64,000 bases of DNA from Tubiluchus corallicola. Taxonomy: Eukaryota > Priapulida > Priapulimorpha > Priapulimorphida > Tubiluchidae. Both the position numbers and the translations under genes were made by a program. Numbering within the stretch: position 1 is the first letter of the stretch; the number at the start of each line of letters is the position of its first letter. The stretch covers positions 248,001-312,000 of the forward strand of contig JAQGDQ010000059.1 of assembly GCA_030141605.1 (NCBI GenBank). Reading direction: 5' to 3'. Of the stretch, positions 12,262 through 24,598 are shown piece by piece. The notes beneath the pieces are model-generated. The model was not told where the DNA came from and did not search any database. It was given only the letters and a program-made list of their open reading frames with translations.

Positions 12262-12840
12262 ATGCATTAAAGGAAGGATAGGATGATTTTCCTTACAAGT
12301 CAGATATGCCCCATTTTCAAGTCCGATAAAAGTATACATTTTAACACAATTAATACTGCAAATGATAATAATTAAATTATCGGTCTTTCTGTTAATTAAA
12401 TAATAGATCAAAAACTTAATTAACGCCGGACGAGCCCAACTCTTGATGACATCACAAGCTAATATAATTTTCAACAGCAAAGTATTCCACGAGCGTGTTG
12501 CACGTCTTTGCGAAAATGAAAATTGAAGTGCAGTGGTATTGTAAGATGTTCAGTGTGTTGTACTAAAACTAGGCAAGTTTTAAGATAAAAATTCAAATTT
12601 CAAATTTACCGCTGTGCTCACGCATGAAACTAACACATCTGAACTGGGAGGTACAGCACCTGCTTTCTGTGCAATGCATTTCCACAATGCAGGCGCTAGT
12701 GCACGTCTAACTAGCGAATGGCGAAATGCATGTAACAGCGAAAAATTAGTGGCGCGAACGTGAAATTGTGTTTGTGCGGTCATAAGTCTTTCACGTCATT
12801 TTTGAAAAAAAATAGGTTGTTTCCTTTCAATATTTTAAAG
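12262..12840 (+). repeat. Unknown ~570-bp dispersed sequence, copy A
   Basis: This segment aligns end to end, in the same orientation, with 58842-59396. Shared landmarks in order: TGCATTAAAGGA, AAAACTTAATTAAC, TTGATGAC with ACAA, ATAATTTTCAACA, GAAAATTGAA, GAACTGGGAGG, CTAGCGAATGGCGA (CTAGTGAATGGCGA in copy B) and CGTGAAATT. Identity is patchy, roughly 65-70 per cent by eye. There are no obvious terminal inverted repeats, no poly(A) and no intact frame. It could be an old repeat family, a duplicated regulatory block or a non-coding RNA. Confidence 0.75.
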
Positions 12841-14362
12841 AGTAGATTGCTTTGACCTACAGTTTAAGATTGGGCCCGGTTTTGCTTTATCCAGAAATTT
12901 TTTCCATTTGTTCATGGATTAGTCCGTCAGTCATCAGTGCTAAACTTGTCATTATAGTAACAGGGCTAACCGTTTTTTTATAATTGCATAAAGTAATCAA
13001 TAAATAATTGCACTACCAAAAACAATAACGACACAAACGAAGTCCTCATTTGGGAAAAATTCCCTTTCCGCTTTCTGCTGCTAAATACCAAAAACAGGAT
13101 ACAACAAAATGGGCAAAATATAAATAAGCTCATCTTTAATAAATTTAAAAAGTACATGAAGTATTAAGACCATAAGTTTACTCAAAAATAGAAATATATA
13201 TTCCCTGTTGCTATTAATCAACTGAGCCTTCGGTCTGTACAGCACAGACTTAGTCTCTCGACTTAGTAGTTTCTCAAGACACAACTGGTGTTTTCTGTTT
13301 TTTACTCCTTCATTTTCTACTGGACCTTAACTGAACAGTCTCTTGATCCAGTCCTGAGGTCATCGCTCTTTTGACTTATATATTTATATAATACACAATA
13401 TTATACATACACTTGAACATATTGTTAGAAAACACCTCTGCTGTGCGGTTCTATAAGATGCAAATTCACAATATAGTAAGAAAAACACTCCTTTGTTCTG
13501 ATTAAGATACCATGTATCGAAAGCTAAACATCTAAATTAAATTAATGTTGAACTATAACTGCTGTGCGTGTTTTTCTCTAGTATTTTTGTTACTATAATA
13601 TACATATACGAACCAATTGGCCTGTAAACAAAAAATAGTAGAAACTCTTGACAAACTATTGAAGCTGCGCGAGTTAAAAAAGTGTTCAAGAACATTTTCT
13701 TTGTTCTTTTGACAATGAACAATTTAAGTACTATGGTAAAAATCGCTAAATATGCTCATGACGTCTCACACGCATACCATAACATTGAACAAGCACTAGA
13801 TTTGGTATTCAAGGAAGTCAGGAAGTCATTATGGTTAATTAATGTCACACGAAATGCCTAGAAGTAAAAACTCGGCAGCAGTTTGTACGTTTAATTACAA
13901 GTGCTTGCATGCGCAAGACAGTTTAAGTTACTCTGTATATCTTTAACAGAACATGTTACATGTTTATGACATAATTATTTAAGACGAAGGACCAATATTT
14001 CAACACTAAATCAAATCAAACACAAACAAGTAACTTGTTAACTCTTCTGCTTGATGAAATGGACGTCTAAACGCATGTATAATTAAAATGTAATGGCTAT
14101 TGCTATTACAACTTTTTTTAACAATTTGAGGTGGTCCTGTGAACAAATACTTTATTTGGCCACTGATACATTTGTTGTCAAAACGTTTTCAGGATAAGTA
14201 ATGACAAATAATTACCCGTTTTAATTAATTGTGATTATTCAACATAATAATTAATAACTCAGCTGATTAATTTTACTTTATCGATAAAGCAGAAAAACTC
14301 CACGTATCTAGTTAAATAATCTCATGATTAAGCCTAGACCTATATGACAAAAAAGTGCAGAG
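12841..14362. other. Gene-free stretch
   Basis: AT-rich, with short minus-strand frames at 13.1-13.3 and 13.5-13.7 kb that have no recognisable features. Confidence 0.5.
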
Positions 14363-14597
14363 TTATAGCTATCTCGCTATAACGACGTAATAAGTCGTTA
14401 TAACGTGTTTTGGTATCTCGTTGTACGAGGTAGTAAGTCGTTATATCGTGTTGGTGTCGCGTTGTAACGAGGTAGTAAGATGTTATAACGAGACAGCTAC
14501 CTCGTTATAGGAAGGTATTAAATCGTTACAATGAGGTAGTATTTCGTTATAACGAAGTAGTAAGTCGTTATAACGAAATTGGTATGTCGCTACAGAA
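14363..14597. repeat. Array of ~41-bp units with palindromic cores
   Basis: About five imperfect units combining TCGTTATAACGA-type palindromes with GAGGTAGTAAG spacers. Examples: units from 14369, 14412 and 14453, then a more rearranged right half. Each unit can fold on itself, and neighbouring units can pair in inverted orientation. No coding frame is present. Confidence 0.85.
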
Positions 14598-16661
14598 GAG
14601 ATAATTATATTTTCAGTTAAGAAACAAACTTGAACAAAATTTTAATTCAGTAAAAACAATTACACAAACCAATAGTTACTGTATATACAGTAATATCTAC
14701 TGAAGATATAAAATCGTCTCGTATGTTCGATCATATAATAGTTGAGTGAACACCAGAAGGTATTTTTATACTGAACCCATTTACCGAACAAGTAATAATT
14801 ATATTAACAGTTTACACATTTATGTTCAGGGTCAATAGTTTATGCTGTAATCTGTCGCAGATATTAAATGACAATACACGTCGTAGGTTATGCAAACTGC
14901 CAATGTGAGACGTATGGGAGTAACCGTTTACTACAAATGTTAATAAAAAAATTTCCCTTTAAGAATGTACACTCGTATAACACAGTAAAAAGTGACCAAA
15001 ACGAAGACAAGGAGAAGGAAACAACTTCATAATAATATCTTTCGTGCAATTAAGTACTTATGTATGATATATGAAATCTTCAGAACTGACAAAAAACCAG
15101 AAATTTTAGTCCAAGCTTACTATATGGCACCGTGGTACTTCTCCCCCTACGGAGAGTTTTCAATGTTTGGGTGCATTTTTTCACAATAGAAAATTTTTCA
15201 GCGAACAGTAAGCCTTAAACGAATATTCCTCGTAATTATTGATGATAATTTCATTTATTTGTAAGATTCCGTATTGTAGAGTTACAATGAGTTATTGCCA
15301 CACTGCAGTGTGAGAAGTTGCATATAATAAACCACGTTTCTGGATATTTCAATGTCAACTTGCCAGCTGCCACAAGTTAAATATAATTAGGCATCTGCAT
15401 GAGATCAATGCCAAAAGACGTTTAAGTGATGAAAGGATGTCTAAAGTGATAATCACAGAAAATTACTTTTTTGTAAATTGCACACTGAGCAGCAAACGAA
15501 AGTGAACAACGAGGGAAAATAACCTACACAATTAAACAGCCGGCAGATATTTTTCCAAAGGATTCTGCCAGTTGCTGACAGCTTTCATGAATAATCAAGA
15601 ATAAATGAGAGTTCCTCGAGCAGAGACACTGAACTACATCACCACCCATGACTTTCGTGGTGAATCTGATGACAGTTAAAATTCTGCCAAGAACTAACCG
15701 ACACAGGCGTGTAATTGCTACCCGGCCAAGAGAAGGTCGCAGAAACTGAGTGCAACCTATAAAGTGTAAAGTACTCAGTCATTTAAAAGGGTCTACCGTC
15801 TATGATTTGTCGACTTTGTGGACATAATGCACACTTCGTCAAAGTTACGACAAATCCACATAGTCTGGACTTTTTACCTTGGTTATTATTTAAAACCCTG
15901 CTGCTTGCTCTGCGTCGTACACGTTGGAGTATGAGAAAGTTAACGACAAAACGTTTCCAATCTGTTTAACATCGTTATTATTCAAATGTTACAACGTCGT
16001 CCACATGCAGTGTCTGGTTAGCCTTTCGCCTAAAGCAGGTAAGGTCATACCCTTTCCTTACACAAGGATACAATTTGTATTCACGCCTAAAGCGGTGTCC
16101 TCTTTTGCAATAGCAGCACTATATATCAACACCCGAATACCATCGGGTTATACATAGTATTAAAACTCATTTTAAAGATTACAGCAGTAATGGAAAAGGA
16201 AATCAGTTATGGGTGATTACTGATTAGTTATTTACTTTAACGCTCTATAAACGTGTTGTTATTTTGGCATGCTGCAATTATCCATTCGTAGAAAAGGGTT
16301 TTGTGAATTGATGATGATTTCATTTGCCTTCCGTTGCCTTTGCAGCTTTTCTGTGCATTTATTTTAGTTCTTCTCAGAAAATATTTTCTACTAATACGCT
16401 ATACAGAAGATTCTCACTTATGTTTCCACTAAGATTTATATTACAAACATAAACGAAACGTATCGTTATGAAACGTAATGTTTCATGTGTAAGGTACGAT
16501 TTAAGAATAAGTTTGTTTAATTCTGTGTATCATTATGACATGCTCTCAGCTTTTTATATTTTTATAGGTGAATCATTCTTACGAGGAATAGTGACGGGCT
16601 CCAAGATACATAAATGGAATGTTAAATGGTTCTGAGCGATCATAAAACTGCTTTAACTTAC
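14598..16661. other. Gene-poor DNA, probably intron of the minus-strand gene to the right
   Basis: Because the exon at 16662-17644 ends in a donor reading leftward, this stretch is likely its first intron in part or whole. A plus-strand frame at 15924-16157 runs through a CAG|GTAAGG at 16036, but it starts at a non-ATG codon and has no convincing acceptor. Confidence 0.45.
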
Positions 16662-16664
16662 CTG
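16656..16664 (-). promoter_or_regulatory. 5' splice site CAG|GTAAGT
   Basis: Nine of nine consensus bases on the minus strand. This fixes the right boundary of the unknown gene's exon and explains the stop codon just beyond it. Confidence 0.85.
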
Positions 16665-17644
16665 TTTTCTTCAATAGAATCAACGGCGTAATTTTCGGAT
16701 CCAATACTGGTGTCTAGTGATTGGGCTTCCTCGGAATCTATCAATTGGCTACTACTATCTTCCTGAATAGTTGGCAATTTCTGACCGCTGATGGTGTCAA
16801 GTGCCTGGTTTTCTCTTGTGGGGGTATTCTCAAGATGAGTCACCATTCGCATTTTCCTGTCCTGCTCCTCATTTCCCAGAATGAATCTTCTCTGATTAAA
16901 ATAGTGATAAGTAATATCTGGATGCGGAGATCTGACTACGGAATGAGTTTCCCGGATGGTTGAGACCGGGACGTCTTTTTCTGTTTCGCCCTTAAGAACA
17001 TAATCTATATTTATGCTCTCTTCATTATTTCTTTCATTATTGTTGGAAGATTCTTCAGGATCTTTCGCAATAGCACTTTCTATTTCTTGCTGAAGAGGTA
17101 CTTTTATCAAGGTTGGCAACAATTCCGGATAATCGGATGTCTTGTTGCAATTTGTTAGTGGCGGCGTGTCAGGCACAACGGGCTTTCGTAAATCGATGAT
17201 TTCATTCCCTTCGCAGTTTTCATCTTTCGAAGTTTCTTCATCATCTGAGTAGTGTTCGTAACTGTATTCTTGAGTGACTATGGTAGAAAAGTCAACAAAC
17301 TTTCCTTTTGAAGTCAACCTGCTAAATGAGCCTTTGCGTCCCACCATCACATAGTTCGATTCATCAACAGCAATCCTAGTAGCAGATTTGTATGTCTGCC
17401 ATGGCGGTTGCTGCCTTTTGGTAAAACGGTGTCGTCTCGGAGGACCATCCTGGATTTCTGGAAGGTATACTCCACCGGGAGTGTTTGAATTTGGGACTAT
17501 AGTTACATGACCTCTTCCATACCTGCGGGTGATACGATCTCGGCAGGGTGACGATGTAGCATAACTCAGTTTCATGTTAATATAATTGCTTGGTACACCA
17601 TTGATGAAAGTATGCTGAAAATCCTCATCTCCATAGAACTTCAT
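16662..17644 (-). CDS. Coding exon (probably first) of an unrecognised multi-exon gene
   Basis: A 983-bp open exon on the minus strand. I start it at the ATG giving MKFYGDEDFQHTFINGV, because codons upstream in frame are non-ATG. Context is CCTAAAATGA, with A at -3. It ends at a perfect CAG|GTAAGT donor (GT at 16661-16660) in phase 2; reading on would hit a stop at once. About 327 residues are encoded here. The first ~110 are basic and Pro/Gly-containing, with clusters such as RDRITRRYGRG and PPRRHRFTKRQQPPW. The middle is acidic, with SDDEETSKDENCEGNE. The rest is Ser/Asn/Glu-rich and probably disordered. There is no signal peptide, membrane segment or known domain that I can name. Downstream exons should lie below 16.66 kb, but I could not place them. 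Confidence 0.75.
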
Positions 17645-20600
17645 TTTAGGCAAAAATAAATAACATATTGTTTCGTGCAACGCTTATGATTAGTAACACG
17701 TAACACTTGTTCACTTTGGTTATTTTGGTCAATACAGTATCTCAAATGGTGAACTCAATTAAGATCGATCATCTGATGTAATAAAGCCACACAGATTTAT
17801 AAAAAAAAACAAAGCAAGTTTTCAAAACTTTGCCTGTGTATATAGGTAAGATTCTGTGTTACGATAGGGCCATGCGATGCATAGTTTACGTGACTTTTTA
17901 TGCTTGTCAAATCATAATAACGCATTCGTTATTGTTTGCCGCACTTCCACGAAACACACTCAAGAAAAAGAAATTCTTGTTTTATTATTATCGCTAGATG
18001 TTGTCATTATGATAAAAGTTGCTGGAAAAAGATAAGACACAAGGTAAATAAAACTACAAAACAGTAACATAAAATCATGATTTGTTTAAACCTTGTGATT
18101 GTAACAGTAAATATTCACAAGATAATGATAATCATGTTTAATCAATTAACTGTGCCGTCACATAGAATAAAACTGATTAACAGAAAAAATGCTATTATAC
18201 ACCCCATGGTACCTTTATAATATATAAAGACACTGCAGAGGAACAACAACTTAACCACATTATAATAGAAGAAAACAAAGAAAAAACGTTTTATCCTCTT
18301 GCACCTGATATTTTTAATACACAGACCTACCAGGTTGTTTCCAAATAACTGCAATAAGCCAACACGTATTACCTGCACGAACACCTTGACCACAACTAAT
18401 GCAGATTAAGTGGGTCAAAAAGTATCTCTGATTTGCAAAGCATCGTTTACAAAACAGTTCACGTTGCGTTAAATGTGTTTGCAGATTTCTGTGATAGCCT
18501 GAGGGCTTGTTGAAGTCCTATTCTTGCCTGTCCTTCATCTTGATCAAACTTTTATAACTAGTAAGGAATGTACTAATTCAGGCTGGGATAGGACTGTAAT
18601 GTATACCTGCAGGGTTTAATTTGTTGCGCTTTTGAATGTTTTGATCTGTATATCAAAAACAACTCATCAAGTATAGAATATGTATTATAATAATACGCTT
18701 TTGAATTATTCAACAGCGACTTTTATTGTCTAATTAAATTGATTGATTAATTAGCGCTTTTTAACGCGTTTTCTGTAATTTTATTAAATAGTTAAGCAAC
18801 TTACGCTGTATAGGCCGCCACACGATCTGTCATTCTCGAGTTTGACAGTGTTGAAATACCGTATTACAAGTGGGTTCCATATTAAATATTCTTCCTAGTA
18901 CATAACTATAATTCAGCATTCATATTAGTAATGGATAATAAACGTTCATAATTTTTTACTTTTCGTTTATCCGTACAAACCTGTTAGTGCTCTTAATTTA
19001 CCCTAGTAATTAATATTTTTAATAGTTTATATGCAAAAAGTGAATTTAAGGCAAAAATAGAAAAAAAATCAACACAACCTTTAAAAGGAAGCACAACTTG
19101 ACTTATTTAAAATAAAAAGTAACTTTCCACGCTCGTTGACTTCACAAAATTCATCAAGATCATTTTTTTCAAGATTCGCGTTAACAATGGCGCACGACTC
19201 ACGTTACACAGTCTAGTAAAAGAGATTGAAAATGTCCAACGACAAACACATCCTAAGCAGGTCTGACCACAAAATCACTCACTCTCCTCCAGCTCACCAT
19301 CAATAACGACTACACATGAAAATACCTGAGGGGCAAAGAAATATAAACGTTCCTGTTGTATACCTGAGCCGAGTAATGGCATTATCTATTATTACCTAGT
19401 ACCTACAGGCTCAGCAAATGTCTACAATCAAGGTGTAAAATTGCAAAGGGGGTGATATGTGTACGTCTTAAACTAGTTAAGAGGGGACATTAGTTGTTTA
19501 ACAGAACGTTTTGGTAATTAAAATAATGTTCTACATTAAAAAATTAAAGTCTTCTTAACAGGACACACACAAAAGATGTCCTGATATGAGGCAGTGTGAC
19601 ACGTGACCACCAGTACAAACGTGCGCCACCATTAAGGAATGTCAGCAAAAGCGAAACCTGAAACATTAGTTGATTGGTATTTGCGCGCTTGAAAAAGTAG
19701 AAGAAAAAGCTTTGAACCCTGAACGAAATGGGCTATCTGTTCAAACATAATTAACACGCTAATTTGATAAACGGTATACGGTAAACCATTTCAAGGTTTA
19801 CTTTTAAGAAAGCAATTTCATTTGTTGCGTCTTTATATATAATTAGGGAGAAACTGATGTGAGCGTTGCGATGTTACATTTGAAAAAGTTTTATTGCTTT
19901 CGTTACAAGAATGGGTCTTTGTATTTAGATCAACTTTTTATAAAAATGCATTAAAGTTTTGTAAGTTTTGAAACAACGTATGTTCTGCACTAATTTGTTC
20001 GTACACTGTATATTTCTTTTGTTTATAAAAGCACTTTGGAATAAGCGGTTTTAGTGTCTATGTTACAAGACATTAAAGATAAAATGCAAAAATTTAGAGG
20101 GTGTATAAAATTCCTATAGGCATTTCACATAACCTCTATACGTTTTGGGAAAAGTATAAAATAAATGTTTTTGGTGCAGCATTTTCACACTTTACCTAAA
20201 CGTTTTGTAAAATAGCTAAGACCTATGCAGAATGCGAAAAGTGGCTTTGGTAAAGTATAAAATGAATTAATTCGCGTTAAATCCAACTGTTCCTATATTT
20301 TATTTATAATAAGATTAAGATTGAGACTTATTTATTGCACTTTAAAGCATAAAAACGCACTTCAGTGTTACAATAAAATTAATTTGAAAATCACGAAACA
20401 CCTAGACATTGTATGGAATGCGTAAAACGCCTTAGTCAATGTATTAAGTTAATAAGCAAGGAGTTCAAGTAAACGGTTGAGTTAACTGTTTTATTGGTAT
20501 CTTAAAAAACTTTCATAGAAAATGGAACAATAAATGAGTGGCAACAAGAAAGTAATATACATATAGTACTATTTTAGAATAATTATGGGATTGCGCAAAC

Positions 20601-20785
20601 GATATATTGCGATTGCAGTTGTCATGTAAAGGTTTTTCTGTTGGAACAATCACAACATCATGCAGTATAAGCAATAATGAGGAAGCTGCTTTTTCGCCCT
20701 GACGTTAAAAATGACGTTAATTTTCGTCACTTAGAAAAGTTATTCACTGCTTTATTTGCCCGCCCTTTCCTAACTCAGTGTAAGG
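17645..20785. other. Gene-free stretch with degenerate short repeats
   Basis: AT-rich. I see no clear promoter for the minus-strand gene. At 20.09-20.26 kb, variants of a motif around AAAAGTATAAAAT and CCTATAGGCATTTCAC recur. Similar motifs appear at 21.2-21.5 kb, suggesting an old degenerate repeat. Confidence 0.4.
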
Positions 20786-20973
20786 TCAGTTTCTTTCATT
20801 TTAAGCACGGTGTAATTCGGTAGTTCTTTCTATTAAAAAATTGCGAGAAATCACGAACAGTCTTTTCGTAGAAATTTAGTCAGTTTCTTTCATTTTAAGC
20901 ACGGTGTAATTCGGTAGTTGTTTCTATTAAAAAATTGCGAGAAATCACGAACAGTCTTTTCGTAGAAATTTAG
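20786..20973 (+). repeat. 94-bp tandem duplication
   Basis: Two abutting 94-bp copies, 20786-20879 and 20880-20973, which differ by a single base (C versus G at unit position 41). No open frame spans them. Confidence 0.97.
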
Positions 20974-22503
20974 AATATGAATTCGTAGGAGCAGATCCTT
21001 CATACATTAGAATGGAAAAACCCAACCGCCTAACTATGTAACTAGGACAGATCCATTTAATGGGTGTTATCCATGCAGCAGCTGTGAACAAAACAATCAT
21101 GCAACCTGAATGTTTGCTTGAAAGCTAGTTACCGTTAAAAACGTAAAAATTGCAAATATATAAAACATGACTTATTTCGCGCACTCTCTAAACAAAACTG
21201 GCATTATATGCCTAGGAAAATTTCATCAAAACGATTGGCCTTTGTCTTACTTTTTACGTTACCTAAAACTTATTCAGCATTTTATAATATGCTTAGGAAC
21301 AGTATATCCGAAAAAACAATTACATGCTTTGCATAATAAAATTTTTGCAATACATAATGCCTAGGAAAAGTGTAGAAGAAATTATTTTAGACACTTTACT
21401 TAATCTGTCTTTAGGCACTCCATAAAATGCTTGTGGAATATCCTGTTTCACACTTTGCAGGTAACGTATAAATGGTCTTATATCGCTAAAGTAGCCTAGA
21501 TCTGTGTAAAACATTTTTAGGGTCGCACTTTGTGAATGCTCGTTCATCATTCATATATTTTTTGATTCGCTATAAGGCTCTTTCATATTTGTGAATGTTT
21601 AGACTTTAGAGTACTATACTTTTTTAACAATATGTCATTAAGGTATATATTTTTTCCTCTGGAAGGTCTGTAACCACTTTAGGTCAAAACCCAATCAAGC
21701 CTGAGGTAAGAAATGCCATTACAGGTCTGTCATGGAGATGAAACTTCATTTGCTTGACAAGGTAGCACGTCATTATTTATCATCTGTACACGCGGCTGTG
21801 ATGAGAAAGTTCAAAGTAACTTTTAAAAAACAAAGTTTCTTCCTCGTTAAGCGCTAACATACTTCGCTGTTGACTTGCGCTGAATCTGTTTTCAAGAGGC
21901 TAAATGTGACAAATAATATAAACGTGAGTCGAACTCAACATTTTGTGTTTTCTACAATATTGTTAGTACTCGTATCACTTTCAAACTAGATCAAGAGCTA
22001 AGCCGTCGAACCGGACTAAATTCGGATCCGGAACCAAATCGAGAATGTTACAATGTCCAGGACTTCGATAATAACTTATTGAGTTTTGTGTAAAACGAAT
22101 TTTATGTAACCATATTTTCACACTATGGTAAACTGCCTGATAGTGGATTGTCTGGTGTTTTTCATTGCTTCATAAATGCTTTGCACACACCATGTATTAC
22201 ATGGGGGAGGATTTGCTTCTAAAACAAATCTAAAAAGCAATGGTCTAAAAAGCATATATAAGAATACCGTCAGTTCTACATTTCGTTCTTTCAACCAAAG
22301 CTGATATAAAAATTTAGTGAATTGTTGATCTATTCATTATTAATTAACAATCCTGTAATTAAATTTATTTGCACGCAAATTATCCCAGGTTTAAGCAAAA
22401 ATTAATTAAAAACTAATTTAATTACTTAGTTGTGATTCTAGCGTGAATGCTGGAATGATCGGTGAAGTACTAGAATTGGATCAAAGTCTGTTTTGTTCGT
22501 AAA
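20974..22503. other. Gene-free stretch
   Basis: AT-rich. Recurrent CCTAGGAAAA / CATTTTATAATATGC variants at 21.2-21.5 kb echo those near 20.1 kb. No gene was seen. Confidence 0.4.
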
Positions 22504-22504
22504 A

Positions 22505-22596
22505 GACTGAATGGTTTAATTGTCCAAGGCTTATAAGACTATGAACTGTAAGACTATGCACGCCACAGGTGACTGGTTCAAATCCAGGCTCAGTCT
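22505..22596 (+). pseudogene. tRNA-Leu-like (class II) pseudogene or SINE head
   Basis: The layout matches a class II tRNA. Acceptor GACTGAA pairs with CTCAGTC (6 of 7). TG at positions 8-9 is followed by a D-arm ending AAGGC. The T-arm is ACTGG-TTCAAAT-CCAGG with 4 of 5 pairs. The B-box GGTTCAAATCC is a full match. Length (92 nt) suits a long variable arm. The D-stem is reduced to G-T wobbles and no clean anticodon stem can be drawn, so it is probably not functional. Six T residues (22600-22605) follow immediately, as in a Pol III terminator. Confidence 0.55.
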
Positions 22597-22599
22597 TAC

Positions 22600-22605
22600 T
22601 TTTTT
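22600..22605 (+). terminator. Pol III-type T6 terminator
   Basis: A run of six T a few bases after the tRNA-like acceptor stem. Confidence 0.5.
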
Positions 22606-23449
22606 CACGTCCTTTTTTCGACCATATTTGAATTCAAAAACTCAGTAAATTGTGACTTCATTTGGTCACTAATTTTACAAAACAAATTCCCGTGATGTGC
22701 TATTAATGAATTATCTCTGATGATTTAGCATTCTATAAATTGTGAATAACCAAATATATTTAAATACTTTAGAAGGCTTCTTTATTTGACCATCAATGCA
22801 CAATATCACATATGCATGAAAAACTTGAGTTACCAAGTTTAATTGGCAAAAATGAGGTGAAAATATAGCGCTACAGGTACAAACCCCACATAATTATCCA
22901 GTTAATAGCCTGTAATTACATCACTCAGGATTTACACAAATTCATTCAGACCCGTAATTAAGTTAAACAGGTAGCGCGATTTTTAATTTAAGCTCAGCAA
23001 CTAACTTTGTGCGTAAATCGCTTGAGTAACCCCCATTACGTCGGAAATACTGAGAGCAGCACATCAAAATGGAAAAAAATTGTGGGCATATAGTAATAAA
23101 ATTTAGTCGATTTGTCACATTAATACATACGTAGAAGGCTCTGCGTAACAGAAAAAGCAAGGATAGGTTACAATAATTTTAAAAATGTCAAGCAAATTCA
23201 GTGGCAACCTACAGGTATTGGTGATGCAGGTAACTCTTTCCAATTTTTAACTTAAATGAGCGAACTTCAATTACAGTCAAACAGTACGCGTTACCATATT
23301 TTGCGGTACCAGTAATCCATGCTGTCAGTTAAAGCTGAGGCCTATATTTTGTTTTTGCAGTTGCCTGTACGGTGATTGACAAATTCTATCTGTGGATTGA
23401 AAGAATAGGGACTTTTGCCTACAATTGCAAGCACTTAATCCTATTGAAC
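22606..23449. other. Gene-free stretch
   Basis: AT-rich, with no repeat or gene recognised. Confidence 0.45.
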
Positions 23450-23760
23450 TGAGGGCGAGAGGGTAGTTGGTTGGTCATGGTATGTGCTAATTATGCTTGC
23501 TTACAATGTTAAAAACTGGCTAGAAAATGAATAGATAACCGACTGCTAGCCATCTGGGTAGTTTCATCAATCATACTGCCTCCAGCTCACTGAGACATCT
23601 CCCAGTTCAGGGTTTCCCCTTAAAAGATTATTCTTAGTAATTAGCTAGGTTGCGGTCTCCCTGCAAGAATTCAGGTGCTGTGTCTGAAAGGCACGACGCA
23701 TGCATGTCCAAGCACCACCTCGCCCAACCTAGGTCCTTCTTCCTACGCAAAAATTTGTGC
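23450..23760. repeat. Possible SINE-like remnants
   Basis: On the plus strand GGTAGTTGGTTGGTCATGGTA resembles a tRNA D-arm. About 110 bp later ACTGAGACATCTCCCAGTTCAG resembles the 3' tail of the SINE-like elements at 42.5 and 60.5 kb. The 23.65-23.74 kb part is unusually GC-rich and on the minus strand resembles another tRNA-like head (GGCGAGGTGGTGCTTGGACA). The assignment is weak. Confidence 0.3.
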
Positions 23761-24378
23761 CAAAAAGTGGATGTAAATAATTAATGGTGTGTAAAACAAA
23801 AATTTAATGAAAATCGTAGCCTTACCTTCCTCTACTAAACAAATAAGGACTTTTACCAACTAATTAAGGGTTACAGACAACTAAACTTTTGTCTCGTCTT
23901 TTCAAACACAAAAGCTACCTACTGATCAAGGCAGGCATACTGTAATATCGTGGGAACCTCAAAGTTTTTCTAAACTCTAAGCTTTATTTATTTTTTCTTG
24001 GCCAAAGCATTTTCCACGCATGTGCTCATACGTTTTTTTGTTCAACTTATAGTGGATCTGCCGATGTAATTTACATAAAAACCGGAGCAGTCATTCAAAT
24101 TGTGCAAAAAAACTGGCAAACAAAAACGCGTAGTAGAAAATAATGCAACGCCATACAGTTTGAAGCAGAAACATAAAATAAAATTTGATAACGAGTATAC
24201 AAGTTTCAAGGTACTGTAATATTGATCAAAGTGATGTAATTTACATAACTTGAATACCGGCATATTTCACATTTTAAGTTACCACAAAGAACGGAATAAC
24301 AGGTCCATTATATATTTTTTATTACACTTGAAATTCTCTATTTAGTTAAAACTGAATAGTCATTTTATTCTAAAAAAT
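23761..24378. other. Gene-free stretch
   Basis: A 73-codon minus-strand frame (24042-24263) is Phe/Leu/Cys-rich with no family resemblance. Nothing else was seen. Confidence 0.45.
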
Positions 24379-24444
24379 ATGATAGCAATAAATCTTTAAT
24401 ATATAGCCATAGCTATATATATATTAAAGATTTATTGCTATCAT
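24379..24444. repeat. Large hairpin next to the TA tract
   Basis: Arms of about 28 bp (ATGATAGCAATAAATCTTTA and its reverse complement) around a short AT-rich centre. A diverged copy of the right arm (GATTTATAGCTGTCATG) occurs at about 24600-24617, beyond the TA repeat. Confidence 0.9.
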
Positions 24445-24460
24445 GTAGGTGATGTTGTAA

Positions 24461-24478
24461 TATTGGTATTACATATAT

Positions 24479-24569
<91 letters not shown>

Positions 24570-24598
24570 GAATACCAATATATATATATATATATATA
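24461..24598. repeat. (TA)n microsatellite bounded by a 10-bp inverted repeat
   Basis: TATTGGTATT at 24461-24470 and AATACCAATA at 24571-24580 bracket about 80 bp of TA. A second, shorter TA block follows. The whole block can form an extended cruciform, and the length is likely to be unstable. Confidence 0.95.
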